A stretch of 64,000 nt of DNA, taken from the NCBI GenBank assembly GCA_963737555.1, contig CAVTTB010000005.1, positions 124,001 to 188,000 on the forward strand, given 5' to 3'. This DNA comes from JAHJQQ01 sp963737555 (GTDB taxonomy: Bacteria; Pseudomonadota; Gammaproteobacteria; Thiohalobacterales; Thiohalobacteraceae). This document shows, in pieces, positions 54,569 through 64,000 of this stretch (position 1 is the stretch's first letter; each line of letters starts with the position of its first letter). A model generated the notes under the pieces. It searched no databases and was not told the origin of the DNA. It saw only the letters and a list, made by a program, of their open reading frames with translations. The translations under genes were made by a program, and so were the position numbers.

Positions 54569-55639
54569 GTGCAGCTCGCGCAACTGCTAAAAAGGACCAC
54601 TTCGCCACGTCTCGGACTCGATATCAGCTCCACAGCTGTCAAGCTGCTGGAATTGAGCAAGAGTGGCGGACGCTACCGGGTAGAAAGCTATGCGGTAGAA
54701 CCGCTGCCGCCGAATTCGGTCGTCGAAAAGAGTGTAACGGACGCCGAAGCGGTCGGTGAAGCCATCCGCCGCGCGGTCAAACGCTCAGGCACACGCGCCA
54801 AAGAAGCCGCCGTGGCCGTTGCGGGATCGTCCGTTATTACCAAGGTGATCGCGATGCCTGCCAGCCTGTCCGAACAGGAGCTGGAAGCGCAGATCGAACT
54901 GGAAGCCGATCAATACATTCCTTATCCGCTGGACGAGGTCAACACCGATTTTCAGGTGCTCGGCCCATCGGAAAAGAATCCCGATACCGTCGATGTCCTG
55001 CTCGCCGCGTCCCGCAGCGAGAATGTCGAGATGCGCGTCGCCGCGGTTGAGGCCGGCGGGCTAACGGCTAAAGTGGTCGATATCGAGGCCTACGCGCTCG
55101 AAAACGCCTTCAGTCTTCTGGCCAGCCAGATCCCGGACCAAGGCGTAGAACGCACCATCGCCGTGATCGACGTGGGCGCTACGATGACCACGCTGAATGT
55201 GCTGCACGATCTCAAGATCATCTATACCCGCGACCAAGTTTTTGGTGGCAAGCAGCTGACGGAAGAGATCATGCGCCGCTATGGGCTTTCATACGAGGAA
55301 GCCGGCATGGCGAAACGCCAAGGCGGTCTACCTGACAACTATGCGCCCGAAGTGCTCGAACCCTTCAAGGAAGCGATGGCACAGCAGGTTAGTCGTTCCC
55401 TGCAGTTTTTCTTCTCCTCCAGCCAGTACAACAGCATCGATCAGATTGTGCTGGCCGGCGGCAGCGCTTCGATTCCTGGAATCGACGAACTCATCCATCA
55501 AACGATCGGTATCGAAACGATCATCGCGAATCCGTTCGCCAGCATGTCGCTGGCCTCGCGCGTCAAACCTCAAACACTGAGCAACGACGCGCCGGCATTG
55601 ATGATCGCCTGCGGCCTAGCCCTAAGGAGCTTCGACTGA
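54569..55639 (+). CDS. pilM: Type IV pilus inner-membrane platform protein PilM
   Basis: 356 residues from a GTG with AAGGA upstream. Actin-like fold: GLDISSTAVKLLELSKSG at the start, AVAGSSVITKVIAMP, then IAVIDVGATMTTLNVL (phosphate binding) and IDQIVLAGGSASIPGI. The PilM protein binds the cytoplasmic tail of PilN. First gene of the operon. Confidence 0.95.
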   Translation: MQLAQLLKRTTSPRLGLDISSTAVKLLELSKSGGRYRVESYAVEPLPPNSVVEKSVTDAEAVGEAIRRAVKRSGTRAKEAAVAVAGSSVITKVIAMPASLSEQELEAQIELEADQYIPYPLDEVNTDFQVLGPSEKNPDTVDVLLAASRSENVEMRVAAVEAGGLTAKVVDIEAYALENAFSLLASQIPDQGVERTIAVIDVGATMTTLNVLHDLKIIYTRDQVFGGKQLTEEIMRRYGLSYEEAGMAKRQGGLPDNYAPEVLEPFKEAMAQQVSRSLQFFFSSSQYNSIDQIVLAGGSASIPGIDELIHQTIGIETIIANPFASMSLASRVKPQTLSNDAPALMIACGLALRSFD

Positions 55640-55640
55640 C

Positions 55641-56222
55641 ATGGCGCGTATTAACCTACTCCCCTGGCGCGAATGGGAGCGCAAGCGCAAGCAGCGCGAA
55701 TTCGCGGGCATGGCTGCAGCCGGCGCAATACTTGCCGGATTCGCTGTCATCATCGGACATTTCCAGATGGAGGGCATGATCAGCGCCCAGGAAGAGCGCA
55801 ACAGCTTCCTGCAGGGCGAAATCAAGACCCTGGAGTCCCGGATCGAGAAGATCAAAGATCTGGAATCCACCAAAGACAAATTGCTCGCGCGGATGAATGT
55901 GATTCAGGAACTGCAGAGCAACCGCCCGTTGAGCGTACATCTAATGGACGAACTGGTACGAACCTTGCCTGATGGTGTGTACCTGAATAAGTTCACCCAG
56001 AAAGGTCCGGCGCTCACAATGGATGGTGTTGCACAGTCAAATGCCCGTGTATCCGCCTATATGCGCAACATCGACGGTTCGCAGTGGATTGGCGGTCCCA
56101 AGCTGAATGTGATCGAGACCAAGACCGAGGAGCGTCGACGCATCGCAGAATTCACACTCCTCGCTGGGCAAAAAGCGGCCACGAGCGAAACCGATGCCCC
56201 CGCACCGGAGGCCAAAAAATGA
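55641..56222 (+). CDS. pilN: Type IV pilus assembly protein PilN
   Basis: 193 residues. The short cytoplasmic N-terminus carries the PilM-binding motif RINLLPWREW; one helix (GMAAAGAILAGFAVIIGHF), a coiled-coil stretch and a periplasmic ferredoxin-like domain follow. It begins one base after the pilM stop and overlaps pilO by 4 bases. Confidence 0.95.
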   Translation: MARINLLPWREWERKRKQREFAGMAAAGAILAGFAVIIGHFQMEGMISAQEERNSFLQGEIKTLESRIEKIKDLESTKDKLLARMNVIQELQSNRPLSVHLMDELVRTLPDGVYLNKFTQKGPALTMDGVAQSNARVSAYMRNIDGSQWIGGPKLNVIETKTEERRRIAEFTLLAGQKAATSETDAPAPEAKK

Positions 56223-56932
56223 ACCTCTCAGAAATTAACATCAATGATCTGGACTTCAGCAATATCGCCAATTGGCCGTTTGCTGCGCGAATCTTCACGA
56301 TTATCGTGATCGCCATCGCGGTGCTCGGCCTGGGCTACTGGTTCGATATCAAGGACCAGCAGCTGCGCTTGGATAAAGTCGAAAAAACTGAAGCTGACTT
56401 GAAGGCAGAGTTCGAGACAAAGGCTCGCAAGGCCGCCAACCTCGAAGCCTATGAGCAGCAGTTGGAAGAAATGCGTCAATCTTTCGGTGCCATGTTGCGC
56501 CAATTGCCGAACAAAACTGAGGTTGCCGATTTACTGGTCGATGTCTCGCAGACGGGTCTGGCCAGCGGCCTGGAATTCGATCTGTTCAAACCGCAGGCCG
56601 AAGTGCCCCGCGATTTTTACGCCGAATTGCCCATCAGCATTAAAGTGCGCGGCACCTACCACGAGTTCGGTGCCTTCGTCAGCGGTGTTTCGGCATTGCC
56701 ACGCATCGTCACCATCCACGATATCGCGATCCTGCCTCCTGCCAAAGAGGGTAAGGATAGTGGTACGGCCAGCAGTGACGATCTGGTTATGGAGCTGACG
56801 GCAAAAACCTACCGCTATCTGGACGAGAACGAACAGAAAACGGTCACCGAAACAGATGACAAAACCGACGCGAAGGGCAAGAAGGCCACCAGCAAGAGCA
56901 AAAAGCAAAAGCAGCACGGAGGCCAAAAAGTG
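56219..56932 (+). CDS. pilO: Type IV pilus assembly protein PilO, open into pilP
   Basis: About 237 residues: N-terminal helix (ARIFTIIVIAIAVLGLGYW), coiled-coil, then a periplasmic ferredoxin-like domain (YAELPISIKVRGTYHEFGAF). It pairs with PilN. The end is Lys-rich (KKATSKSKKQKQHGGQK) and no stop follows in this frame; reading continues into pilP. A one-base change in the A-rich stretch 56897-56930 would place PilO's stop at a TGA overlapping the pilP GTG. Until resequenced, a true fusion cannot be excluded. Confidence 0.9.
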
Positions 56933-57475
56933 AAAACTAAACACACTATCTTGGCCAGCACTGCCTGCTGGCTTGCGTTGGGCCTCGCGCTCTCCGGCTG
57001 CAGCGGCAGCAACACCCAGGATTTACAGCGTTTCGTCAATGACGTACGCGAAAGGCAGCCGTCCAAAATTGAGCCGCTGCCAGAATTCAAGCCGTATGAG
57101 ACATTCCTTTACCAAGCGAGTGATCTGCGCAGTCCGTTCGATCCCGGCGCGGCGCGGCAAGCCGAACAGGCGATGGCCAACGCCACCAGCAATAGCGGTA
57201 TCCACCCGGATGCCAAACGGGCTCGCGAACCGCTGGAGGAATTCTCACTGGACACCATGCGGATGGTCGGCACACTGTCGCAAAAAGGTCAATCCTGGGG
57301 ATTGGTGCTTGCCAACGACGGCACCATTCACCGTGTCCAGCCTGGCAATTATGTAGGCCAGAACCACGGGAAAATCAGAGCCATCACTGAATTCGAAATT
57401 GATGTTTTGGAAATTGTACCGGATGGGCTTGGAGGCTGGATGGAACGCCCAGCTTCGCTCGCGCTCAGCGAATGA
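56930..57475 (+). CDS. pilP: Type IV pilus lipoprotein PilP
   Basis: About 181 residues from a GTG with GGAGG seven bases upstream. Lipobox LALSGC, then the PilP marks FVNDVRERQPSKIEPLPEFK, YETFLYQASDLRSPFDP and the beta domain DTMRMVGTLSQKGQSWGLVL. It links PilNO to the secretin PilQ. Reads in frame with pilO upstream. Confidence 0.93.
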   Translation: MKTKHTILASTACWLALGLALSGCSGSNTQDLQRFVNDVRERQPSKIEPLPEFKPYETFLYQASDLRSPFDPGAARQAEQAMANATSNSGIHPDAKRAREPLEEFSLDTMRMVGTLSQKGQSWGLVLANDGTIHRVQPGNYVGQNHGKIRAITEFEIDVLEIVPDGLGGWMERPASLALSE

Positions 57476-57497
57476 TCCCATGGGGGGAGCTAATTTT

Positions 57498-59707
57498 ATG
57501 ACCAGTTCGAAAATCGTTACCGCACATCACAACACCACTTCTGGGAAGCAAACCCCGGGCAAGCCTGTGTTGACCTTACTTGCGAGTGCTCTCAGCGGTC
57601 TACTGCTGTTTGCCCAAGCAGCCGATGCAGCCAACACACTACAGGCCGTCGATATAGGCTCGTTGCCCGGCAACAAGGTGCAGATCATTCTCAAAATGAG
57701 TCAGCCCGCGGAGCATCCGCTGAGCTTCACCATCGACAACCCGGCCCGCATCGCGCTGGATTTGCCCGACACGGAGAATGCGCTAGGTAAAGCTTCCCAA
57801 CCGATCGGTGTCGGCCTGGCAAAAAGTCTGACGGCGATCGAGGCCCAGGGCCGTACCCGCGTGGTACTCAACTTGGTGCAGATGGCGGCCTACGATACCC
57901 GCGTCGAAGGCAACAATATTATTGTGACCTTGCAGGACTCTGCCGGTACCGCCGCCGTTGCCGCGCCCACCGCGGCACCCGCCGCTGCACCGGTTAGCAA
58001 CACAGTAACCGCAGCGCCGGCAATCACTGGCAACAGCATCAAGAATGTTGACTTCCGCCGCGGTGAAAACGGCGAGGGACGTGTTGTCGTCACGCTGCCC
58101 AGTTCGAATACACCCGTCGACATGCGTCAAGAGGCTGGGCAAGTCGTGGTCGAATTCTTCAACGTCGATCTTCCGGAAACGCTGGAGCGCCGCCTGGACG
58201 TGACCGACTTCGCCACACCCGTCAGCACCGTGGACACCGTCACCAAAGGCAATAATGTCCGCATGGTCATCGCCCCCACCGGCGAATACGACCACGTTGC
58301 CTATCAGACCGACAATACCTATACGGTCGAGATCAAGCCCACCACCAAGGAACAGCAGGAAGAACGCCGCCGCGAAAAGCTTGGCTATACCGGCGAGCGC
58401 CTGTCGCTGAACTTCCAGGACATCGAAGTTCGCTCGGTGCTGCAACTGATCGCCGACTTCACCGGCGTCAACATCGTCGTCAGCGACACCGTGACCGGCA
58501 ACCTGACGTTGCGCCTGCAGAACGTTCCCTGGGATCAGGCACTGGATATCGTGCTCAAGACCAAGGGGCTGGCGATGCGCAAGAACAACGATGTCATCCT
58601 GGTCGCGCCCAGCGAGGAAATAGCCGCGCGTGAGAAACTCGAACTGGAGTCGCAGAAGCAAATCGAGGAACTCGCACCGCTGTATTCCGAATACATCCAG
58701 GTCAATTACGCCAAGGCCGCCGATTTTGCGCTCCTGCTTAAAGGCGAAGAGGGCAACTCGATGCTGTCCGAGCGTGGCAGCGTCTCCATCGACGAGCGTA
58801 CCAACACCCTGTTGCTGCGTGACACCGCCGACAAGCTGAACGATATCCGCAAACTCGTAGGCACCTTGGATATTCCAGTACGCCAGGTACTCATCGAATC
58901 GCGCATCGTGATCGCCAGTGACGATTTCACGCGCGATCTCGGCGTGCGCCTGGGTGGCAATAAGGTCGATTCATCCAACAGCACCAACATGGGTGTTGGC
59001 GGCGGTCTGCCAGGCGACGTCTCATATTACGATAAGAATGCTGAGGGAGACGAAGTCCCTGTATTTGGCAATCACGTTTATTCAGCAATCCTGGCGATTC
59101 CGATCCACCGGTAGACGCATTGCTCACCGACCTGGCTGCCGCCAACGCAACCGGCGCTATCAATTTCATCATCGGTCGTGTCGGCAAAGACCTGCTGCGT
59201 CTGGAACTGTCCGCCATGCAATCTGAGGGTAAGGGCGAGATCATCTCCAGCCCGCGCGTGATTACGGCGAATCAAAAAGAAGCCGTGATCCGCGATGGTA
59301 CGGAGATCCCTTATCAGGAGGCTTCGTCCAGCGGTGCAACCACGGTCAGCTTCAAGGAAGCGGTACTGTCGCTGCGCGTGACGCCACAGATCACACCGGA
59401 TGACCGCGTCATCATGGACCTGAAGGTCAATCAGGACACGGTCGGCGAGCTCTTCGGACCCGATCAGATACCCAGTATCGACACGCGCGCCGTGGAGACC
59501 CAGGTGCTGGTCGAAAATGGCGAGACGGCGGTCCTAGGCGGCATCTTCATCCAGGAAAACCGCAATCAGGTGGATAAGATTCCCTTCCTCGGCGACCTTC
59601 CGGGTATTGGCGTGGCCTTCCGCAACACGACCAAGATCGACAATAAATCAGAGTTGCTGATCTTTGTAACGCCGAAGATCCTCAAGGAGAGCTTGGCCAG
59701 CAACTGA
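57498..59707 (+). CDS. pilQ: Type IV pilus secretin PilQ, one frame disruption
   Basis: About 736 residues. Signal peptide, two AMIN-type domains (NTLQAVDIGSLPGNKVQIIL and IKNVDFRRGENGEGRVVVTL), then secretin N domains (ISLNFQDIEVRSVLQLIADF-like block at SLNFQDIEVRSVLQL) and the secretin core (IISSPRVITANQKEAVIRDG, VPFLGD-like DKIPFLGDLPGIG). The frame shifts near 59088; the downstream frame runs from LLTDLAAANATGAINFI to the end. It forms the outer-membrane pore of the pilus. Confidence 0.95.
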
Positions 59708-59748
59708 CCTGCACTCGACTTGTAAGCCGCCAGACTTTCTGGCATACC

Positions 59749-60306
59749 ATGCCCGGCATGACACACATGCCGGGCAATGTATTTCTGGTCGGTCCCATGG
59801 GGGCCGGCAAAACCACCATCGGGCGCCAACTCGCGCGTCTGCTCAAGCGTAATTTTCTCGACAGCGATCGCGAGATCGAGCAACGCACCGGGGTCAACAT
59901 CCCGCTAATTTTCGAATTGGAGGGCGAGGCTGGCTTCCGTGCCCGTGAGCGCGCCGTTATCGACGAGCTGACCCAGCTGCCGGACACCGTCCTGGCCACC
60001 GGCGGCGGCGCTATTCTCGACCTGGAGAATCGCACCCATCTGGCCGAACGCGGCACCGTCGTATATCTGGAAACCTCAGTTGCCCAACAACTCGCACGCA
60101 CCGGACGCGACCGCAATCGACCCCTGTTGCAAACCGAGGACCCCAAACGCCGCTTGGAAGAACTGCTGGCGATCCGTGACCCGCTCTACCGCGAGATCGC
60201 CGACATCACGGTACTCACCGATGGTCGCTCCGCCAAAGACGTTGTCAGCCAGATTATGCGGCAGATTCGTCCGGCACGCCCAAAGCGCGCCCGGACGCCG
60301 CGTTGA
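59749..60306 (+). CDS. aroK: Shikimate kinase AroK
   Basis: 185 residues; adds phosphate to shikimate. P-loop FLVGPMGAGKTTIGRQLARL, shikimate-binding FLDSDREIEQRTG and GGGAILDLENR are intact, and the lid region reads RTGRDRNRPLLQ. Three Met codons occur before the P-loop; the third (59767, MPGNVFLVG) matches typical AroK starts. It follows pilQ and leads aroB, the usual arrangement. Confidence 0.95.
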   Translation: MPGMTHMPGNVFLVGPMGAGKTTIGRQLARLLKRNFLDSDREIEQRTGVNIPLIFELEGEAGFRARERAVIDELTQLPDTVLATGGGAILDLENRTHLAERGTVVYLETSVAQQLARTGRDRNRPLLQTEDPKRRLEELLAIRDPLYREIADITVLTDGRSAKDVVSQIMRQIRPARPKRARTPR

Positions 60307-60385
60307 CCATCGGTCTTTGCCTGACGCGACGATTCTTTATATCCTCACCGATTCATGAACACCCGCACTTGCGGCAGGACACCCG

Positions 60386-61477
60386 ATGCGCACACTGCAG
60401 CTTGATCTCGGCGAACGCAGCTACCCGATTTTTATCGGTACACAGCTGATCTCCGAATCACCGTTATTCACCCCTCACATCCATGGCAAACAGGTGCTGA
60501 TCGTCAGCAATGTGACCGTGGCGCCGCTGTACCTTGATGCACTGGAAAGTGCGCTCCACGGTTATACCGTACAGCACATCAACCTGCCCGACGGCGAGGT
60601 CTACAAGACCCTCGACACGCTCAACACCATTTTCGATGCGCTGCTGGAGCACCGCTTCAATCGGCGCTGCACGTTGATCGCCCTCGGCGGCGGTGTGGTC
60701 GGCGACATCTGTGGTTTCGCCGCGGCCAGCTATCAACGCGGCGTGGATTTCATTCAAGTACCGACCACACTGCTCGCGCAAGTCGATTCCTCTGTGGGCG
60801 GCAAGACCGGCGTCAATCACAAACTCGGCAAGAACATGATCGGCGCCTTCCACCAGCCCAACTGCGTGGTCATCGACACCAACACGCTCAACACCTTGGC
60901 AGATCGTGAGCTGTCGGCCGGTCTCGCCGAGATCATCAAATACGGTCTAATCCGCGATGCGGATTTTTTCACCTGGCTGGAGCAGAACATAGAGCGTCTG
61001 CTCACGCGCGATCCCGAGGCATTGGCCTACGCCATCGAACGATCCTGCCGCAACAAGGCCGAAGTAGTTGCGGCCGATGAACGTGAAAGCGGCCAGCGCG
61101 CCCTGTTGAATCTCGGCCATACCTTCGGTCATGCAATTGAAACCGGCACGGGTTACGGCACCTGGCTGCACGGCGAAGCCGTCGGCACCGGCATGCTGCT
61201 GGCCGCCGAACTCTCGGCGCGCCAAGGCTGGCTGACCTCGGCACAAGTCGAACGCATCACACGCCTGCTGGAGCGCGCGCGCCTGCCGTTGCAAACACCG
61301 GCATCGATGAGCAGCGAACAGTTCCTGGACCTGATGGCTGTCGACAAAAAGGTTCTCGATGGCGGCCTGCGGATGGTGCTGATGAAGGACATCGGCGAGG
61401 CCATCGTCACCAGCGACTTCGACGCGCGGCATTTACGCGCCACCCTGGATGCCGCGCATGGCCGTGCCGTGGCCTGA
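60386..61477 (+). CDS. aroB: 3-dehydroquinate synthase AroB
   Basis: 363 residues; second step of the shikimate pathway, NAD-dependent. Family blocks ALGGGVVGDICGFAAASYQRG, TTLLAQVDSSVGGKTGVNH, NKAEVVAADERESGQR and LLNLGHTFGHAIE (zinc His) are complete. Start ATG at 60386. Confidence 0.96.
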   Translation: MRTLQLDLGERSYPIFIGTQLISESPLFTPHIHGKQVLIVSNVTVAPLYLDALESALHGYTVQHINLPDGEVYKTLDTLNTIFDALLEHRFNRRCTLIALGGGVVGDICGFAAASYQRGVDFIQVPTTLLAQVDSSVGGKTGVNHKLGKNMIGAFHQPNCVVIDTNTLNTLADRELSAGLAEIIKYGLIRDADFFTWLEQNIERLLTRDPEALAYAIERSCRNKAEVVAADERESGQRALLNLGHTFGHAIETGTGYGTWLHGEAVGTGMLLAAELSARQGWLTSAQVERITRLLERARLPLQTPASMSSEQFLDLMAVDKKVLDGGLRMVLMKDIGEAIVTSDFDARHLRATLDAAHGRAVA

Positions 61478-61495
61478 TCGAACAAGCAATCATAA

Positions 61496-62683
61496 ATGGA
61501 ACACCCCATGAATCTGCCGGCGCCTGGAATCGACAGCAGTCTCGCGCCTTACGCGGCCATCAGCAGCCACTCGCGTGGCCGCCGCCACCGCGAACCGATG
61601 CCGGCCTACCGCAGTGAATTCCAGCGCGATCGCGACCGCATTATCCATTCGGCCGCATTTCGTCGCTTGGAATACAAAACCCAGGTGTTCGTCAATCATG
61701 AGGGCGACCTGTTCCGCACCCGGCTGACGCACTCGATCGAAGTCGCGCAGATCGCCCGCTCCATCGCCCGTGCGCTACATCTCAACGAAGACCTCACCGA
61801 AGCCATCGCACTGGCCCACGACCTCGGACATACACCTTTCGGTCACGCCGGTCAGGATGCGCTCAATGCCTGCATGAAACCGTATGGCGGCTTCGAACAC
61901 AATCTGCAGTCGTTGCGCGTCGTCGACGAACTCGAAGAACGTTATGCCGAATTTTGCGGGCTGAATCTCACCTTCGAGGCACGCGAAGGCATACTCAAGC
62001 ATTGTTCGCCGGCCAACGCGCGCGAACTCGGCGACCTCGGCGATCGTTTTCTCAACCGCACGCAGCCCAGCCTGGAAGCTCAACTTACCGATCTCGCCGA
62101 CACCATTGCTTACAACAGCCACGATGTAGACGACGGTCTGCGTTCGCGCTTGATCGATATCGATGCGCTCAACGAGGTTCGCCTGTTCAATGAGCAATAT
62201 GTTGAAGTGCGCGATACCTACCCCGATATCAGCCTGCGCAGAACCGTGCATGAAGTCGTCCGGCGCATGATCAACCGACAGGTGGTGGATCTGGTCGAAA
62301 CCAGCGTACAACGTCTGCAAGCCGTTCAACCCGCCGACATTGACGCCGTACGTGCGCAGCCACAGCCGCTGATTGCTTACAGCGACACCATGCGTGAGCA
62401 GAACCTGGAGCTGAAACGTTTCCTGCGTATAAGCCTGTATCAGCATTACCGCGTGCATCGCATGACCGCCAAGGCCGCGCGTGTGTTAACGTCGCTGTTC
62501 GAGGCCTTTATCGATGACCCGCGTCTGCTGCCCGACGAGGCGCGCGAACACAGCCAGCGTCTTGAAGCCAGCATGGGTATGCCCGGACGCGCGCGCGGCG
62601 TAGCCGACTACATCGCCGGCATGACCGACCGCTATGCGATCACCGAATACGAGCGGGTCTATAACCCCAAGGAACTGACCTGA
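61496..62683 (+). CDS. dgt: Deoxyguanosinetriphosphate triphosphohydrolase-like protein (dGTPase)
   Basis: 395 residues, HD-domain nucleotidase. Conserved FQRDRDRIIHSAAFRRLEYKT, RTRLTHSIEVAQIARSIAR and the HD site ALAHDLGHTPFGHAG are present, as is the metal-site SHDVDDGLR. It converts dGTP to deoxyguanosine and triphosphate. The start may be 61508 (MNLPAPG) rather than 61496. It lies between aroB and the WGR gene. Confidence 0.92.
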   Translation: MEHPMNLPAPGIDSSLAPYAAISSHSRGRRHREPMPAYRSEFQRDRDRIIHSAAFRRLEYKTQVFVNHEGDLFRTRLTHSIEVAQIARSIARALHLNEDLTEAIALAHDLGHTPFGHAGQDALNACMKPYGGFEHNLQSLRVVDELEERYAEFCGLNLTFEAREGILKHCSPANARELGDLGDRFLNRTQPSLEAQLTDLADTIAYNSHDVDDGLRSRLIDIDALNEVRLFNEQYVEVRDTYPDISLRRTVHEVVRRMINRQVVDLVETSVQRLQAVQPADIDAVRAQPQPLIAYSDTMREQNLELKRFLRISLYQHYRVHRMTAKAARVLTSLFEAFIDDPRLLPDEAREHSQRLEASMGMPGRARGVADYIAGMTDRYAITEYERVYNPKELT

Positions 62684-62705
62684 CAGCCGTTGGCTGCACA
62701 TCATT

Positions 62706-62957
62706 ATGCGCATCTACATGCAAACGCCCATTGGCGAAGATGCCACACCCCGTTACTATCACCTGCATCTGCAGGAAGATTTGCTGGACGGCTGGACCCT
62801 GGTTCGCGAGTCCGGCCGCCAGGGTTCCGGAGGACGCGTGGTCAAGCAACACTTCTTAGATCGGGAAAGTGCTGAACAGGCCCTGATCAAGGTGCGCGAC
62901 GAACAACTGCGCAAAGGTTTTCGCGTGGTGTTTATCCAGGGGCAGGAATCACATTGA
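62706..62957 (+). CDS. Small WGR-domain protein
   Basis: 83 residues consisting almost entirely of a WGR-like domain: GWTLVRESGRQGSGGRVVKQ, FLDRESAEQALIKVRDEQ, KGFRVVFI. WGR domains bind nucleic acid. The Trp-Gly-Arg core is Ser-Gly-Arg here. Stand-alone copies of unknown function occur in gammaproteobacteria. Stop overlaps the damX start by 4 bases. Confidence 0.75.
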   Translation: MRIYMQTPIGEDATPRYYHLHLQEDLLDGWTLVRESGRQGSGGRVVKQHFLDRESAEQALIKVRDEQLRKGFRVVFIQGQESH

Positions 62958-64000
62958 ACGCAACGGCGCCTATCTCCAACACTGCGGACGACTACCTCGC
63001 CACACTCGGCTTGCAGCAACATCCGTATTTAGATTCGACCAACGCACGGTTTTTTTATGCCGACCCGGGATTGATTCAGCGCCTGGATCTACTGCAACAC
63101 CTGACCCAGTTCGGCGATATGCTGCTTGGCGTTACCGGTGCCGTTGGCAGCGGCAAAAGCACCTTGGCGCAGCAATTTCTGCTGCGCAGCAACAGCACGT
63201 CTTGGCGCAGCTGCCACCTCAACGGGGCGCAACTGCAGCAACCCGCCGAGCTGTTGGCAAAACTCGCCGAAGGTTTTGGCCTGCACACCACGTGCCACAC
63301 CGGAACGTCTAAAAGCCGATCTGGTCCGACATTGCCAATCCCTGCGACAAAATGCGCAGCTGCCGGTGGTCGTCATCGACGACGCCCAACTCCTACCCGA
63401 CCCCGTACTCAGCGCCCTGTTGGCGTTGGCCGATGATGATGCGTTCGCGACCCTCAAGGTGCTGCGCATCGTGCTGTTCAGCGAACCGGGACTCGAGCAG
63501 CGTCTAGTCGCGATGGGCTTGCACACCCTTCTCGGCCGCTGCTGCACTCCCTGGACATCCCGCATTTCGACGCACAGCAGACCGCCGCCTACCTGATGTT
63601 TCGCCTTGCGGCCGCCGGCTATTCGGGCGAGTGCCCGTTCAGCCTCACCGAAATTCGCGCCCTGCACAAATCCACCGCTGGCGTGCCCGGCAAACTCAAC
63701 ATTCAGGCCCATGAACTCCTGCTCGAACATGCCGGCCGAATCGCCCTCCGCAAGCAAGTCGCAACGCCCAGTTCGCGCCGCATCCGACCCGCCGTGGTAC
63801 TGGGCCTGATCGGTAGCCTGGTTGCAGTCGCGCTCGCCTGGTATTTGAATCAGGATCGTGCGGTATGGGAATCGCTCGCCCCATTGGCATCGGCGCCGCC
63901 CTCGGTCCCGGCAACCGACTCCAAACCCGCCACCGAGCGCTCGCAGCCAACCGACGAACCTGAAGAAGAGCCAAAAACAGCTCTGGAGTCGACCCCAGAT
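62954..64000 (+). CDS. damX: DamX-like AAA ATPase/SPOR protein, two frame disruptions, 3' end cut off
   Basis: The N-terminal AAA domain, of the ExeA/DamX type, starts YLATLGLQQHPYLDSTNARF with Walker A GAVGSGKSTL; Walker B region LPVVVIDDAQLLPDP is in a second frame after a break near 63290, and a third frame after about 63533 carries LDIPHFDAQQTAAYLMF. A helix (VVLGLIGSLVAVALAWYL) and a Pro/Glu/Thr-rich linker follow; the SPOR domain would lie past the window. Its position after aroKB is the normal one for damX. Confidence 0.88.

Noticed and set aside
1..64000. CRISPR arrays, tRNA or rRNA genes, integrases or transposases.
   Set aside because: I looked for regularly spaced repeats, cloverleaf-like sequences and known recombinase motifs and saw none.

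Overview
The window is a stretch of chromosome from a free-living, non-enterobacterial gammaproteobacterium with moderately high GC. The evidence is gene content and order: ftsX to rpoH, gmk-rpoZ-spoT-ridA-recG-ubiC-ubiA, bioB-F-H-C-D, mrcA divergent from pilMNOPQ-aroKB-damX, and a Pseudomonas-like coxB-coxA-small protein-ctaG-coIII-SURF1-ctaB cluster. The organism should respire through both a microaerobic cbb3 oxidase and an aerobic caa3-type oxidase, make type IV pili, and make its own biotin and ubiquinone. A Chromatiales-like relative fits, but I cannot place it more exactly.

Layout. 0-3.3 kb: 3' part of ftsX, a two-receiver diguanylate cyclase, and rpoH. 3.3-12 kb (minus strand): cbb3 oxidase operon ccoNOQP-ccoG-fixH-ccoI-ccoS plus an unlisted 29-codon membrane peptide, with an ANR/FNR-like site upstream of ccoN. 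12.2-19.9 kb (minus): caa3 oxidase and assembly genes, with a DUF2909 gene on the plus strand inside. 20-25.2 kb (minus): biotin operon with overlapping start/stop codons. 25.3-33.4 kb: comF, then on the minus strand gmk-rpoZ-spoT-ridA-recG-ubiC-ubiA. 33.4-39.2 kb: a plus-strand block (Tat-type small protein, GMC oxidoreductase, LamG lipoprotein, flippase-like membrane protein, glycosyltransferase) lying between gmk and yicC, which are usually neighbours. 39.2-46.5 kb: yicC, a Ser/Thr kinase and PP2C phosphatase pair, rph-rdgB-hemW-CPXCG-rof, and rimO. 46.9-51.9 kb: DUF3135, rpmE, secreted nuclease, M48 protease lipoprotein, malic enzyme, nucleotidyltransferase-like gene. 52-64 kb: mrcA, then pilMNOPQ-aroK-aroB-dgt-WGR-damX (cut by the window end).

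About twenty single-base frame disruptions fall in strongly conserved genes (coxA, coIII, ctaG, recG, ubiA, ubiC, rdgB, hemW, pilQ, damX and others). In several, removing one base restores the family consensus exactly, so I read them mainly as sequence errors and give each gene its full span.

The best candidate for something undescribed is the 33.4-39.2 kb block, which is flanked by a 10-bp direct repeat derived from the yicC 3' end. It resembles a small module for oxidising, exporting or decorating a glycan or glycolipid. Function and mobility are inference. Secondary points are the 29-residue cbb3-linked peptide, the degenerate first receiver of the diguanylate cyclase, and the absence of ctaA (heme A synthase) from an otherwise complete cox cluster.
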